From contig CAKTVQ010000006.1 in NCBI GenBank assembly GCA_934630375.1, positions 1 through 64,000 of the forward strand: a stretch of DNA of 64,000 nt, written 5' to 3'. Position numbers and translations under genes: made by a program. Source of the stretch: an uncultured Collinsella sp. GTDB taxonomy: Bacteria > Actinomycetota > Coriobacteriia > Coriobacteriales > Coriobacteriaceae. Below the pieces are notes generated by a model. The model searched no databases and had not been told where the DNA came from. It worked only from the letters and a program-made list of their open reading frames with translations. Below, one piece after another: positions 55,100 through 63,151 of the stretch (its first letter is position 1; every line of letters starts with the position of its first letter).

Positions 55100-55127
55100 A
55101 TTGTAGACAAGCCCAAAGCCAGAACAA
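55100..55127 (-). promoter_or_regulatory. PTS operon promoter
   Basis: On the minus strand TTGTTC (55122-55127), 16 bp, then TACAAT (55100-55105). The predicted start site is about 20 bp upstream of the RAT-like hairpin. Confidence 0.5.
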
Positions 55128-55176
55128 TCATTATGACCGGTGAGCGGTATTTTTTCTTCGATAAACGGTATTTAAG

Positions 55177-55224
55177 CGGCACTTAGGGACGTTCCTTTCC
55201 TGCCGGCACCCAGGGACGCTCCTT
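55177..55224. repeat. dispersed repeat family D, copy 2
   Basis: GGCACTTAGGGACGTTCCTT and GGCACCCAGGGACGCTCCTT are tandem direct copies 25 bp apart, with TGCCGG between. The halves match those at 43657-43720, where the second half is inverted. Confidence 0.65.
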
Positions 55225-55242
55225 GCAGCAATTTCGTATGCG

Positions 55243-56004
55243 CTAGATGAAGAGCTCGCATTCCTTCCTCACGACGCAAACCTTGCTCAGCATCTGGGAA
55301 ACAGCGGATAGCTTGTTGAGATCAAGCTTGCGAGCGCCTCGCGGACATACGGCGATGCAGCGCATGCAGGAGATGCACGCCTCGCCAGCCGCTCGCTTGG
55401 GGTCGCCCTTGTCGATAGCACAAACGGGGCACGCCGCGGCGCATGCACCGCAGGAGACGCATTCCTCTGTTGCCTCGGGTGCCATGCGGTGACCCCCAGC
55501 TTGTTTATAAGGACGATTGCCGGGGATAGAGGGCTCGGATGCATCCTCGGCCAACAGCTTTTGCTGAATTTGCTGCGCAAACTCTGCGAGCTGCGCCGCA
55601 TCCTGCGCATCCGGTCGCCCAGCAGCAAACTGTCGCGCAACGGAATGTTCTGCAATGGCTGCAACTGCCGCGATCACCCGGAATCCCGCATGCTTCGCAA
55701 CGTCCTCCAGCTCTACGAGCGTGTCCTCAAACGCGCGGTTTCCGTATACACAAACCAAAACAGTCAGAGCCCCGTTGCCGCGCACCATGCCCAACCGGTC
55801 AGCCACCACAGTCGGGATTCTACCGGCATACGCCGGCACAGAGATTACGGCCACGTCGTCCTCAGTCATCGAGACAGCGCTGAAATCTAGCCCGCTATCG
55901 GTCAGATCGACGGTAACGGTATTCTTGTCCAGTGCCCCGGCCACAAGGCCAGACACCTTCCGCGTTCCACCCGTCGGACTAAACACAATTTCGAATACGC
56001 TCAT
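55243..56004 (-). CDS. EFR1 family ferredoxin (flavodoxin + 2[4Fe-4S])
   Basis: A 253-residue electron carrier. The N-terminal part is a flavodoxin-like domain (FSPTGGTRKVSGLV, phosphate loop of FMN). The C-terminal part has two 4Fe-4S motifs: CVSCGACAAACPVCAI and CISCMRCIAVC. It is an EFR1-type protein. The partner is unknown. GGAGG precedes the ATG at 56004. Confidence 0.9.
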   Translation of the reverse strand: MSVFEIVFSPTGGTRKVSGLVAGALDKNTVTVDLTDSGLDFSAVSMTEDDVAVISVPAYAGRIPTVVADRLGMVRGNGALTVLVCVYGNRAFEDTLVELEDVAKHAGFRVIAAVAAIAEHSVARQFAAGRPDAQDAAQLAEFAQQIQQKLLAEDASEPSIPGNRPYKQAGGHRMAPEATEECVSCGACAAACPVCAIDKGDPKRAAGEACISCMRCIAVCPRGARKLDLNKLSAVSQMLSKVCVVRKECELFI

Positions 56005-56198
56005 CGAGGCACCCTCCTCCTACGCCCGGCAACGCGTCAAGCCGTTTTCACATTCAGGCAGAGTATACGGCGCGTGGGATCCCCGTTTTGGTGCACCAAA
56101 CACCCCAATGCGCCCACCCTGCGCTGTCTGCCTCTTCGTTTTGTATAAATTACGGTACAGATTGTATATATTTACGGGATATCGCCGCGTTCTCCTGA

Positions 56199-56450
56199 GG
56201 TACCCCATCCTGGCCCGTGCAAAAAACGGAGTATTCTGCAACGTGACCGCGCCAGCACCGCCGCGGGTGGGCAAAACTGTAGGGCACCGTATCGTTCTAA
56301 GTTCCGACATGGCGAGAATGACGCGCCCCTGCTCCGGAAAACGGCGAAATCTGACTCGGAACGCTCGCTAGGGATATCCGAAGGCCACCGTTGGCGACGT
56401 CGAATCATATGCAGACAACTCGAACTGCAGAATACTCCAAAAAATGCACG
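56199..56450. mobile_element. 235-bp inverted-repeat element, family C copy 2
   Basis: Arms 56216-56236 and 56430-56450 are inverted copies of each other and match those of copy 1 (37808-38042). GGTACCCCA again lies 17 bp outside the left arm, at 56199. The interior is GC-rich and differs from copy 1. It fills much of the 618-bp gap 56005-56622, in which I see no gene. The conserved left block, read on the minus strand, gives a short peptide NTPFFAR...GY in both copies, which explains small spurious frames there. Confidence 0.6.
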
Positions 56451-56557
56451 GCGCACCCCATAGGACCCATTGCTGCATGGCGGAAAATAGGCCCTCAGCA
56501 TCCCCCAAATGCATTCCCGAGAAAATCACGTTTGAATTAGCGATGGACACGGCAAAC

Positions 56558-56590
56558 AAAAGGGCCCGAGCGTTGTTTGCTCGGGCCCTT
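56558..56590 (-). terminator. intrinsic terminator after DEAD-box helicase gene
   Basis: On the minus strand AAGGGCCCGAGC pairs with GCTCGGGCCCTT, followed by TTGTTTG, 33 bp past the stop. Confidence 0.9.
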
Positions 56591-56622
56591 AGCTTGTCTC
56601 ACGCTAGCGCGCGATGCGCATC

Positions 56623-58851
56623 TTACTTGCGCTTGCCGCCGCCGTCGCCGGGGCGACGGGAGCTGCCACCGCGCTTGCCGCCACGGCTGTTGCCGTAGCT
56701 GCCACGGTTATCGCGACCGCCGGCACGGCCGCCACGGGAGCCGGCCTGGTTGCCGCCACGACCACCACGATAGCCGCCGCGACGCTCTTCGCGGGTATCG
56801 TCGTAGTTGCGCCAGTCATCGCGACGATCGCGGCTGGCACGCGGGTCACGACGATCGCGCGACTCGTTAGAACGACCGGCGCCACCGCGGTTGCCGTTGC
56901 CACGAGCGCCCTCGCGGCCACCACGCTCGTCAAAGCGCTTGCCGCCACGGGACTCGCCGCCACGACCACCGCGCTCACCGCGAGCCTCGCCGCCGCGACA
57001 CTCATCACGTGCGCCGCGCTCGTCGTCGCGACCGGAACGACGACGAGCGCCCGAACCGCGCTTGCCACCGCGCGAACCACGGCCCTCGTCCTCGCGCTCG
57101 ACACGACGACGACCGCCGCGATCCTCGTCCTCGCGACGGCGGCGGTGCGCCTCGCCCTGGAACTGCTTGGCACGACGCTCGGCACGGTTGCCACGCGGGC
57201 CCTGCTCAGCAGCACCGCCGCGCTCCTCGGCAGCCATCTCGCGGGCCACGCTCTCAACGGCCTCGTCCACGCGGGCCTGAACGCCCTCGCGCACGCGGGT
57301 CTTACCGCCGCGCTTGGGACGGCTCGGACGCTCGCCCTCGCCACGGCGCTCATCGCGACCGCGGTTGGAACGACCGGCAACATCGCCGTAATCGTCGCCA
57401 TTGCGTTTGCCGTCGCGACGCGCCTGCTCAAGCTTCTTCTTGCTCTTGGACTTGCCGCGCTTGGTCTTCTTCTTCACCTTAAAGGCCGCAGGATCGCGCT
57501 CGGGATCAACGGCAGGCGGGTTGGGACCTACGTGCAGGTCGCCGGCCTCGTAAATGTCGGCCGTCTTGTCCATGAGCTTCTCGATCTCGTAGAACTCATC
57601 GACGTCCTGCTCGGTCACAAACGTGATGGCCCAGCCCAGCTCGCCGGCACGGCCGGTGCGGCCAATGCGGTGGATGTAGTCAGTCGGCTCGGCCGGCACG
57701 TCAAAGTTCACAACATAGCGCACGTCGCTAATGTCGATGCCGCGGGCAAGGACGTCGGTTGCCACCAGCACGTCGACGGTGCCGTCGCGGAAGGCAGAAA
57801 GCGCGCGCTCGCGCTGGGCCTGGCTGCGGTTGCCGTGAATCGCGGCGGCCTTAATGCCCTTGCGCTCCAGGCGACGGCAGCAGCTGTCGGCGCGGTGCTT
57901 GGTGCGCATAAAGACGATGGTGCGCTCCGGGCCCTCCTTCTTGAGGAACTCGGGCAGCAGGTTGTTCTTGGCCTCGATGGACACCGGGAACACAAACTGG
58001 TCGACGGTGTCGGCGGTCGACGTGGCGGGCGCGATCTCCACGCGGGCCGGGTCGCTCACCAGGTCGGTGATCTCGCCCACGGCCTCCTCGTCGAGCGTCG
58101 CCGAGAACAGCAGCGTCTGGCGCTCGGCCGGCGTCTCACGCACAATACGGCGGACGGCAGGCAAAAAGCCCATGTCGAGCATGCGGTCGGCCTCATCCAG
58201 CACCAGCACCTTGACCTCGTCCAGGTGGCAGGCGCCCTGCTCGATCAGGTCGACCAGACGGCCCGGCGTGGCGACCAGGATGTCACAGCCGTACTTGAGC
58301 GCCGCGGTCTGGGGCTTGTAGCTCACGCCGCCCACGACGGTCACGGCGACATGGCCGGTGACGTCGGCGATTTTGCTTGCGACCTCGTCGATCTGCTGGG
58401 CGAGCTCGCGCGTGGGGGTGATGACGAGCATCACGGGGCCGCGGCCGTTGCCCTCGGGCTTCTTGGCGCCGCGACGGCGGTTGCGGCTGCCGCGCTCGCG
58501 CACGGGCTTGGGCGGAGCGATGTGCTCCAGGTTGTTCATAGTCGGCAGCAAGAAGGCGGCCGTCTTGCCGGTGCCGGTCTGGGCGGCGGCAAGCAGGTCG
58601 CGACCCTCGAGCACCACGGGGATGGAGCCAGCCTGGACAGGCGTCGGCGCCGTGTAGCCCAGGTTCTCGATGGCACGAAGCATCTCGTCCGAAAGTCCCA
58701 ACTCGTCAAAGGCGGGCAGGTTCTCGGTCGCGGACTCGACAGTCTCGGCGGCACTGGCCTCGTCGGCAGCATCGAAGGCGGCCTGGGTCATGGCCTCGCG
58801 GGTCTCGTCCAGAATCTCGGCGTCGGTGACGTCGGATACAGAATTACGCAT
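56623..58851 (-). CDS. DEAD-box ATP-dependent RNA helicase with RGG-rich tail
   Basis: The 742-residue protein has the RhlE/CshA-type core: Q motif FDELGLSDEMLRAIENLGY...TPVQ, AAQTGTGKTAAF (I), VITPTRELAQQ (Ia), VLDEADRMLDMGF (II), LLFSATL (III), the C-terminal domain VATDVLARGID (V) and HRIGRTGRAG (VI). The last about 300 residues are rich in Arg, Gly, Glu and Asp (RGG-type), likely disordered and RNA-binding. The ATG at 58851 has AAGGAA upstream. The opposite strand shows a long open frame, a by-product of the tail's codon bias. Role: ribosome assembly or mRNA decay, by family. Confidence 0.93.
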   Translation of the reverse strand: MRNSVSDVTDAEILDETREAMTQAAFDAADEASAAETVESATENLPAFDELGLSDEMLRAIENLGYTAPTPVQAGSIPVVLEGRDLLAAAQTGTGKTAAFLLPTMNNLEHIAPPKPVRERGSRNRRRGAKKPEGNGRGPVMLVITPTRELAQQIDEVASKIADVTGHVAVTVVGGVSYKPQTAALKYGCDILVATPGRLVDLIEQGACHLDEVKVLVLDEADRMLDMGFLPAVRRIVRETPAERQTLLFSATLDEEAVGEITDLVSDPARVEIAPATSTADTVDQFVFPVSIEAKNNLLPEFLKKEGPERTIVFMRTKHRADSCCRRLERKGIKAAAIHGNRSQAQRERALSAFRDGTVDVLVATDVLARGIDISDVRYVVNFDVPAEPTDYIHRIGRTGRAGELGWAITFVTEQDVDEFYEIEKLMDKTADIYEAGDLHVGPNPPAVDPERDPAAFKVKKKTKRGKSKSKKKLEQARRDGKRNGDDYGDVAGRSNRGRDERRGEGERPSRPKRGGKTRVREGVQARVDEAVESVAREMAAEERGGAAEQGPRGNRAERRAKQFQGEAHRRRREDEDRGGRRRVEREDEGRGSRGGKRGSGARRRSGRDDERGARDECRGGEARGERGGRGGESRGGKRFDERGGREGARGNGNRGGAGRSNESRDRRDPRASRDRRDDWRNYDDTREERRGGYRGGRGGNQAGSRGGRAGGRDNRGSYGNSRGGKRGGSSRRPGDGGGKRK

Positions 58852-59133
58852 ATGTTGTTGTTCCTTATCTGCACGCGCTATGGGCACGGCATGCGGCCGC
58901 GCGGGCGTGCTTGGTAGTGCGCTAATACATACAAAAACGGGTGCGCACAGAGAGGACGTTGCTCAGCACGCTGGCGATCGCTTTGGCAGCCCTATCACGC
59001 GCCGTCCAGACGCAGCAGCTCTAAGCGATGGAGCAGATTCGCCGCCGGTTAGTATACCCGTACTCCGCATGCCCCCACGTAAACCACAGATGACGAAGCG
59101 AACGGGGCGGGCTCGAGGTGGGCCCGGCCGATT

Positions 59134-59271
59134 GTCTCAATCTGTAACATCTACAGGGCAAATCTTCCTCTACGTGTTACAGATCGAGACAAACGGTCGA
59201 CACGGTTCACAAACGTCTCAATCTGTAACAGTTACCGAGTAAAATCGGTCCTAATTGTTATAGATCAAGAC
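59134..59271. repeat. palindromic array, upstream flank (2 units)
   Basis: Two 57-bp palindromes, 59134-59190 and 59215-59271, are separated by 24 bp. Arms are GTCTCAATCTGTAACA and an imperfect complement. They are related to four more units after the kinase gene at 62712-63010. They share the 599-bp gap 58852-59450 with the promoter of the FHA gene. I see no gene in it. Confidence 0.85.
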
Positions 59272-59315
59272 AGAGGGGGATTTCCGTCCAGTCCAAACCA
59301 AATCTCTCAGTCTTC

Positions 59316-59343
59316 CTGCAATTTCGAACATGTGGCCTATAAT
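59316..59343 (+). promoter_or_regulatory. candidate promoter of FHA-kinase genes
   Basis: A consensus -10, TATAAT (59338-59343), with CTGCAA (59316-59321) 16 bp upstream as a weak -35. It is 107 bp from the GTG start and downstream of the two palindromes. Confidence 0.45.
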
Positions 59344-59450
59344 GTTGCTTTGGTTACGCTATATATTGCGCAGCCATTTAATACGTCGCCCACCGGGGGC
59401 CATTAATTCCTATCGCCATATTGGCTAGGAAGCAATCAAAGGAGGTATCC

Positions 59451-60413
59451 GTGGCAGCAGAGACGCCTTGCTCGGTCCTCTATAACGATATTCGCTCGTT
59501 CGGCGGTCTTAAACATCTCGAGATCGCCCGAATGCTCATCAATGGAAACTCTTATCTCGGCAGTACCCTGCTCGAGAAATGCTCTTCCAACCGCTCGTAT
59601 CTCACCCGTTACATCGTCCATCGCGAGCCTGACCAGTGCGCGCCCGCCATCTACAGCGACTTTGCCATCACCACGCTCAATCTTTCCGCGGCAATCTGCA
59701 GCAAGCTCGGCAGCGGCGAGTCCGCCTATCAGGCAATCGCCGAGCACTATCGCGGCCCGGCCGCCAACGAAATGATGTCGGCTCTCGCCAGCTACAAGTT
59801 GGACAGCCGCCTATATGCAAATGCCCTCAATCGCATCGACAACTTTGACGGCAATGCCGTGCGCGAGAAGAGTACGCTTTACCTTATGCTCTTTGTGGCA
59901 ACGGGGGCGCTCGCTGACCCCATCCAAGGCGTGGCCACCGTCGAGCGCTTTTGCGACAGCAAGACAGGCGGGCACTTTGGCACCACCGAAACTACCGTCG
60001 GACGTGGCTTTATGAGCAGCCTGGAGCAGCCGCGCACTGTCGCCCCCAACCTCGGTCTGCTCAGAACCCATGCCGACAACTGCGCCGACATGCAAATCCA
60101 TCCCCTCACACGCGATCCGCGCGGCACGGTAATTGGGTCCTTGCCCAAAACTTCGCCCAGCATCACCGATGTAGGCGCTGATGCATCGCGCGAGCATCTC
60201 CGCATTTGGCTCGAAGGTGGACGCTGGTACGCCCAGGGCCTTGGGTCGACCAACGGCACAGTGCTCGAATCGGGCGCGGGCGACGGCGATATTGTGATTG
60301 AGCCGCCGCGCGACCAACGCGAGCCCGGCAAGATCTATCCCCCGGTGGAAATCGAAAACAGCGACAGGCTCCATCTGGGTCTCTACACGACATTCCTTGT
60401 CATTGTGGACTAG
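59451..60413 (+). CDS. FHA domain protein
   Basis: A 320-residue protein whose C-terminal half (about 210-320) has an FHA domain: GSLPKTSP, ASREHLRI, LGSTNGTVLE. FHA domains bind phosphothreonine. The N-terminal about 200 residues are helical, of unknown fold. The GTG at 59451 is chosen because AAAGGAGG precedes it by 5 bp; a TTG further up is less likely. It sits 171 bp upstream of the kinase gene, so it is a likely kinase substrate or reader. Confidence 0.87.
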   Translation: MAAETPCSVLYNDIRSFGGLKHLEIARMLINGNSYLGSTLLEKCSSNRSYLTRYIVHREPDQCAPAIYSDFAITTLNLSAAICSKLGSGESAYQAIAEHYRGPAANEMMSALASYKLDSRLYANALNRIDNFDGNAVREKSTLYLMLFVATGALADPIQGVATVERFCDSKTGGHFGTTETTVGRGFMSSLEQPRTVAPNLGLLRTHADNCADMQIHPLTRDPRGTVIGSLPKTSPSITDVGADASREHLRIWLEGGRWYAQGLGSTNGTVLESGAGDGDIVIEPPRDQREPGKIYPPVEIENSDRLHLGLYTTFLVIVD

Positions 60414-60417
60414 CGCG

Positions 60418-60458
60418 GACGGCGATCGAAAGACGGTCGCCGTCCGTCTTTCGTCTTC
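60418..60458 (+). terminator. hairpin after FHA gene with two alternative stems
   Basis: GACGGCGA/TCGCCGTC (60418-60444) and CGAAAGACGG/CCGTCTTTCG (60427-60453) overlap, so only one can form at a time. TCTTCT follows. It could be a weak terminator between FHA and kinase genes or an mRNA switch. Confidence 0.45.
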
Positions 60459-60491
60459 TACCTTCTGCGTCGTAAACGACAATACTCAGCG

Positions 60492-60552
60492 GTATACGTG
60501 GGCAGTGTGGCTATCATGGTACTTTACCGATATCCACACTGCCCACGTATAC
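60492..60552. repeat. 19-bp perfect inverted repeat before the kinase gene
   Basis: GTATACGTGGGCAGTGTGG (60492-60510) and its complement (60534-60552) are separated by 23 bp. It ends 32 bp before the kinase ATG. It lacks a T-run, so it is more likely an operator or an mRNA structure that affects translation than a terminator. Confidence 0.7.
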
Positions 60553-60584
60553 GCGCAGCAACCCATGCTAGACAAAGGAACGCC

Positions 60585-62669
60585 ATGGATACTACCGATA
60601 GCGCCTATGGCGACAAACTCATCCGTCTTGACACGTTCGACACCGCCGTGGCGGTCGACCCCAGCGCCGAGGACGACGCCAAGCGTCGGTTTATGACGCT
60701 TATTCTCCAGACGGCCCACCGCAACAACGGCAACATCGGGCACGTGCTGCGCGCGACCAACACGAGCGGCGAGGTCTTTGCCGTCAAGCTACTCAAGGAC
60801 AACGCCATCCTTTCCGGCCAAGCCCCCGACCGCTCCGCCGAGCAATCGGCCGCGCACCTGGCCAACACCGCCGCACTGTTCGAGGAGTACCGTCATCTGT
60901 GTACCGTCTCGCACCTGCGCGGATTTCCGCGCGTCTATGGCTACGGATCGTGCGAGAACGACCCGCTCATCCTCATGGAGTGGGTCGAGGGCACCTCGCT
61001 CAAGCAGGCGCTGCCCTTGCTTCCGCACGACGCCTCGGGCGGGCTGACCACCCAGATGGTCGCCGCCGTCGGAAACGCCGTACTTCGCGCGCTCTTGATG
61101 ACCCAAGGCCTCGTGAATCCGGTCATCCATCGCGACCTGTCGCCTGCCAATATCATGTTCCGCACCACCAGCCGAACGCTCGAGCAGCAGATTGCCGATT
61201 GCTCCTTTGACCCCTGCCTCATCGACATGGGCTCCGCGACCATGGCCCTCGGCGACGACACGATCACCCGGCGCGCCGACATCTGGCGCTTTGCCACGCC
61301 CGCATACGCCGCGCCCGAAATGCTCACGCAGGATATCGAAGGCATCGCGGCCCTTCGCCGCTCGCCCGCGATCGACGTCTATGCGCTTTCGAGCATTCTG
61401 TACCAGCTCTACAGCGGTCGCAAACCGTTCGATGTCGAGTCGACGGGTGCCGCGGCGACCGGCTCGTTCTACCTCATAAAGACCAAGACCAAGCCGGCGC
61501 CGCTCGAGCCGCGCTGCGAGGGCGACAAAGCGCTCGTCCAGATCATCATGAAAGGCATCTCGGTCGAACAGGGCGATCGCCCTACCGAGCAGCAGATGCT
61601 CGAGGTGCTCTCGACATACCTCCCCGCTGCAGAATCTGAGGACCGCGAGGGTGCAGGAGACGAGGCCGCAATTGATATCGATTCTGGCACGCACCTTAAG
61701 GTCGACGTCGCCGGCGAGCGCGCACGAGAGATCCTGGAGCAGGCCCGGCACGACGCCATGACCCGCCGTCGCTTTATTATCGGCGGCGTCGTTGCGGTCG
61801 TTGCGGGACTCGGCGTCGTTGGCGCGGCAACCCATGGCTTCGGCATCCCCGACTACCTGGACGGCATCCGCGGTTCGCTTGACGACTACACTTGGGACCA
61901 GCTGCAGGAGATTTCGCTCAAGATTAAGGCCGCCGAGACCCGTAGCGAGGCACGCGAGATTGCCAAGCGCTACCACCTGCTCGACGCTGATGGGCATATC
62001 CCCTATCCGTGCACCAAGCGTGTCACGCTCACCAACGGACTACAGGTTGGCGCGCAGCTTGTGGGCATCCGCCACGATGAGCTTCTGGACGGGACGGGCA
62101 AGGCCGGGCTGACGTTTATGTTCGACGCGGGTATTGCCGAGCGCAACGCTACGGCTGAACCGCCGAGCGCCGGCTGGGCAGATTGCGAGCTGCGGGAATG
62201 GCTCAACGGCGACGGCCTTAAGCTGCTACCCAACGAGTTGCGCGCGCTCATTAAAGGGGTCAAGAAGGTCTCGAACAATGTGGGCGCCGCCAACAGTGCA
62301 TCGTGTCTGAGCGAGTTGCCCGCAACCCTTTGGCTGCCCGCCATGGTCGAGCTGTGCGGTACGCAACCGCCCGATTCGTTTGCCGAGGGCTATCACTACC
62401 TGGCAGACATCTACAACGGCGAGGGCAAGGAGTATCAGCTCTTCCGCGAGCTCAAGGTGAGCCCGTATTCCACGAACGAGACGATGGTCCGCCAGTGGAA
62501 GGGCAAGGACACCTGTTGGTGGGAGCGCACGGTGAGCCCCGACACATCGGAGGAAAAGGGCACGGTCTATATCAACCGTGTCGGCGACGACGGCGACGTG
62601 TTTATGTACGCCACGCCTGCAAGCAAACCGGACAAGCGGACCTGCGTGATCCCCGGGTTCTGTATCTAG
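60585..62669 (+). CDS. membrane serine/threonine protein kinase with extracellular domain
   Basis: The 694-residue kinase keeps the main Hanks features: K68 in VFAVKLL, catalytic loop HRDLSPANI (182-190), IDMGS (DMG for DFG, 214-216) and APE (243-245). S for K in HRDLSP is unusual. The only membrane segment is at about 397-415 and starts with a twin-arginine-like RRRFIIGG. The outer part (about 430-694) resembles a DUF6273 domain (CELREWLNGDGLK, LWLPAMVEL), a possible sensor. GAAAGGAA-like RBS (ACAAAGGAACGCC) precedes the ATG at 60585. No phosphatase gene is near. Confidence 0.87.
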   Translation: MDTTDSAYGDKLIRLDTFDTAVAVDPSAEDDAKRRFMTLILQTAHRNNGNIGHVLRATNTSGEVFAVKLLKDNAILSGQAPDRSAEQSAAHLANTAALFEEYRHLCTVSHLRGFPRVYGYGSCENDPLILMEWVEGTSLKQALPLLPHDASGGLTTQMVAAVGNAVLRALLMTQGLVNPVIHRDLSPANIMFRTTSRTLEQQIADCSFDPCLIDMGSATMALGDDTITRRADIWRFATPAYAAPEMLTQDIEGIAALRRSPAIDVYALSSILYQLYSGRKPFDVESTGAAATGSFYLIKTKTKPAPLEPRCEGDKALVQIIMKGISVEQGDRPTEQQMLEVLSTYLPAAESEDREGAGDEAAIDIDSGTHLKVDVAGERAREILEQARHDAMTRRRFIIGGVVAVVAGLGVVGAATHGFGIPDYLDGIRGSLDDYTWDQLQEISLKIKAAETRSEAREIAKRYHLLDADGHIPYPCTKRVTLTNGLQVGAQLVGIRHDELLDGTGKAGLTFMFDAGIAERNATAEPPSAGWADCELREWLNGDGLKLLPNELRALIKGVKKVSNNVGAANSASCLSELPATLWLPAMVELCGTQPPDSFAEGYHYLADIYNGEGKEYQLFRELKVSPYSTNETMVRQWKGKDTCWWERTVSPDTSEEKGTVYINRVGDDGDVFMYATPASKPDKRTCVIPGFCI

Positions 62670-62711
62670 AGGCGGAGGGCTGCTGCGACGGGGCTCCCGG
62701 CCCCGGCGTTT

Positions 62712-63010
62712 ATCTCAATCTGTAACATCTAGGACCCAAATACCGGCCTAGCTGTTACAGATTGAGATGTTGAGCAGGCGGCGGGACGGTCTGTCTCAAT
62801 CTGTAACAGTAACTCGGCAAAAAACGGGTCTAGTTGTTACAGAACGAGACAAACCCCAACCCCGCGAGACAACGTCTCAATCTGTAACAGTAAGGGGTCA
62901 AAAACCTCTCTAGATGTTACAGATTGAGACATTTGGCAACCGCCGAATTGTTTGTCTCGATTTGTAACAGTTAGAGGCCATTTTCCCTGCTAGATGTTAC
63001 AGAACGAGAC
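62712..63010. repeat. palindromic array, downstream flank (4 units)
   Basis: Four palindromes (62712-62768, 62793-62850, 62874-62930, 62954-63010) of 57-58 bp with 23-24-bp spacers, period about 81 bp. Arms are 16 bp: GTCTCAATCTGTAACA or close. Counting arms, the same box appears every 40-41 bp in alternating orientation. The central parts hold a second, changing stem (for example AGGGG/CCTCT in unit 3). The array fills the 482-bp gap 62670-63151, in which I see no gene. Confidence 0.9.
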
Positions 63011-63151
63011 GCTAGCGTTCCGAGGGCTTCGCTTCATAAATGTGACTCAAGTGTGTCGATATTTCCTTGCCAATGTTGCGCAACAGGAACCCTTTCGGCG
63101 GTCGTAACGTACGAATTGTCATAGGTACCCCTTCAACGATTGGGAGAAGAA

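Noticed and set aside
56614-58917. A long open frame on the plus strand opposite the DEAD-box helicase
   Set aside because: It mirrors the codon bias of the helicase's repetitive tail. No RBS, no domain, and the minus-strand protein carries all helicase motifs.
62712-63010. CRISPR array
   Set aside because: Repeats alternate in orientation and form palindromes of 57 bp with a variable centre. A CRISPR has direct repeats of constant length, and no cas gene is near.
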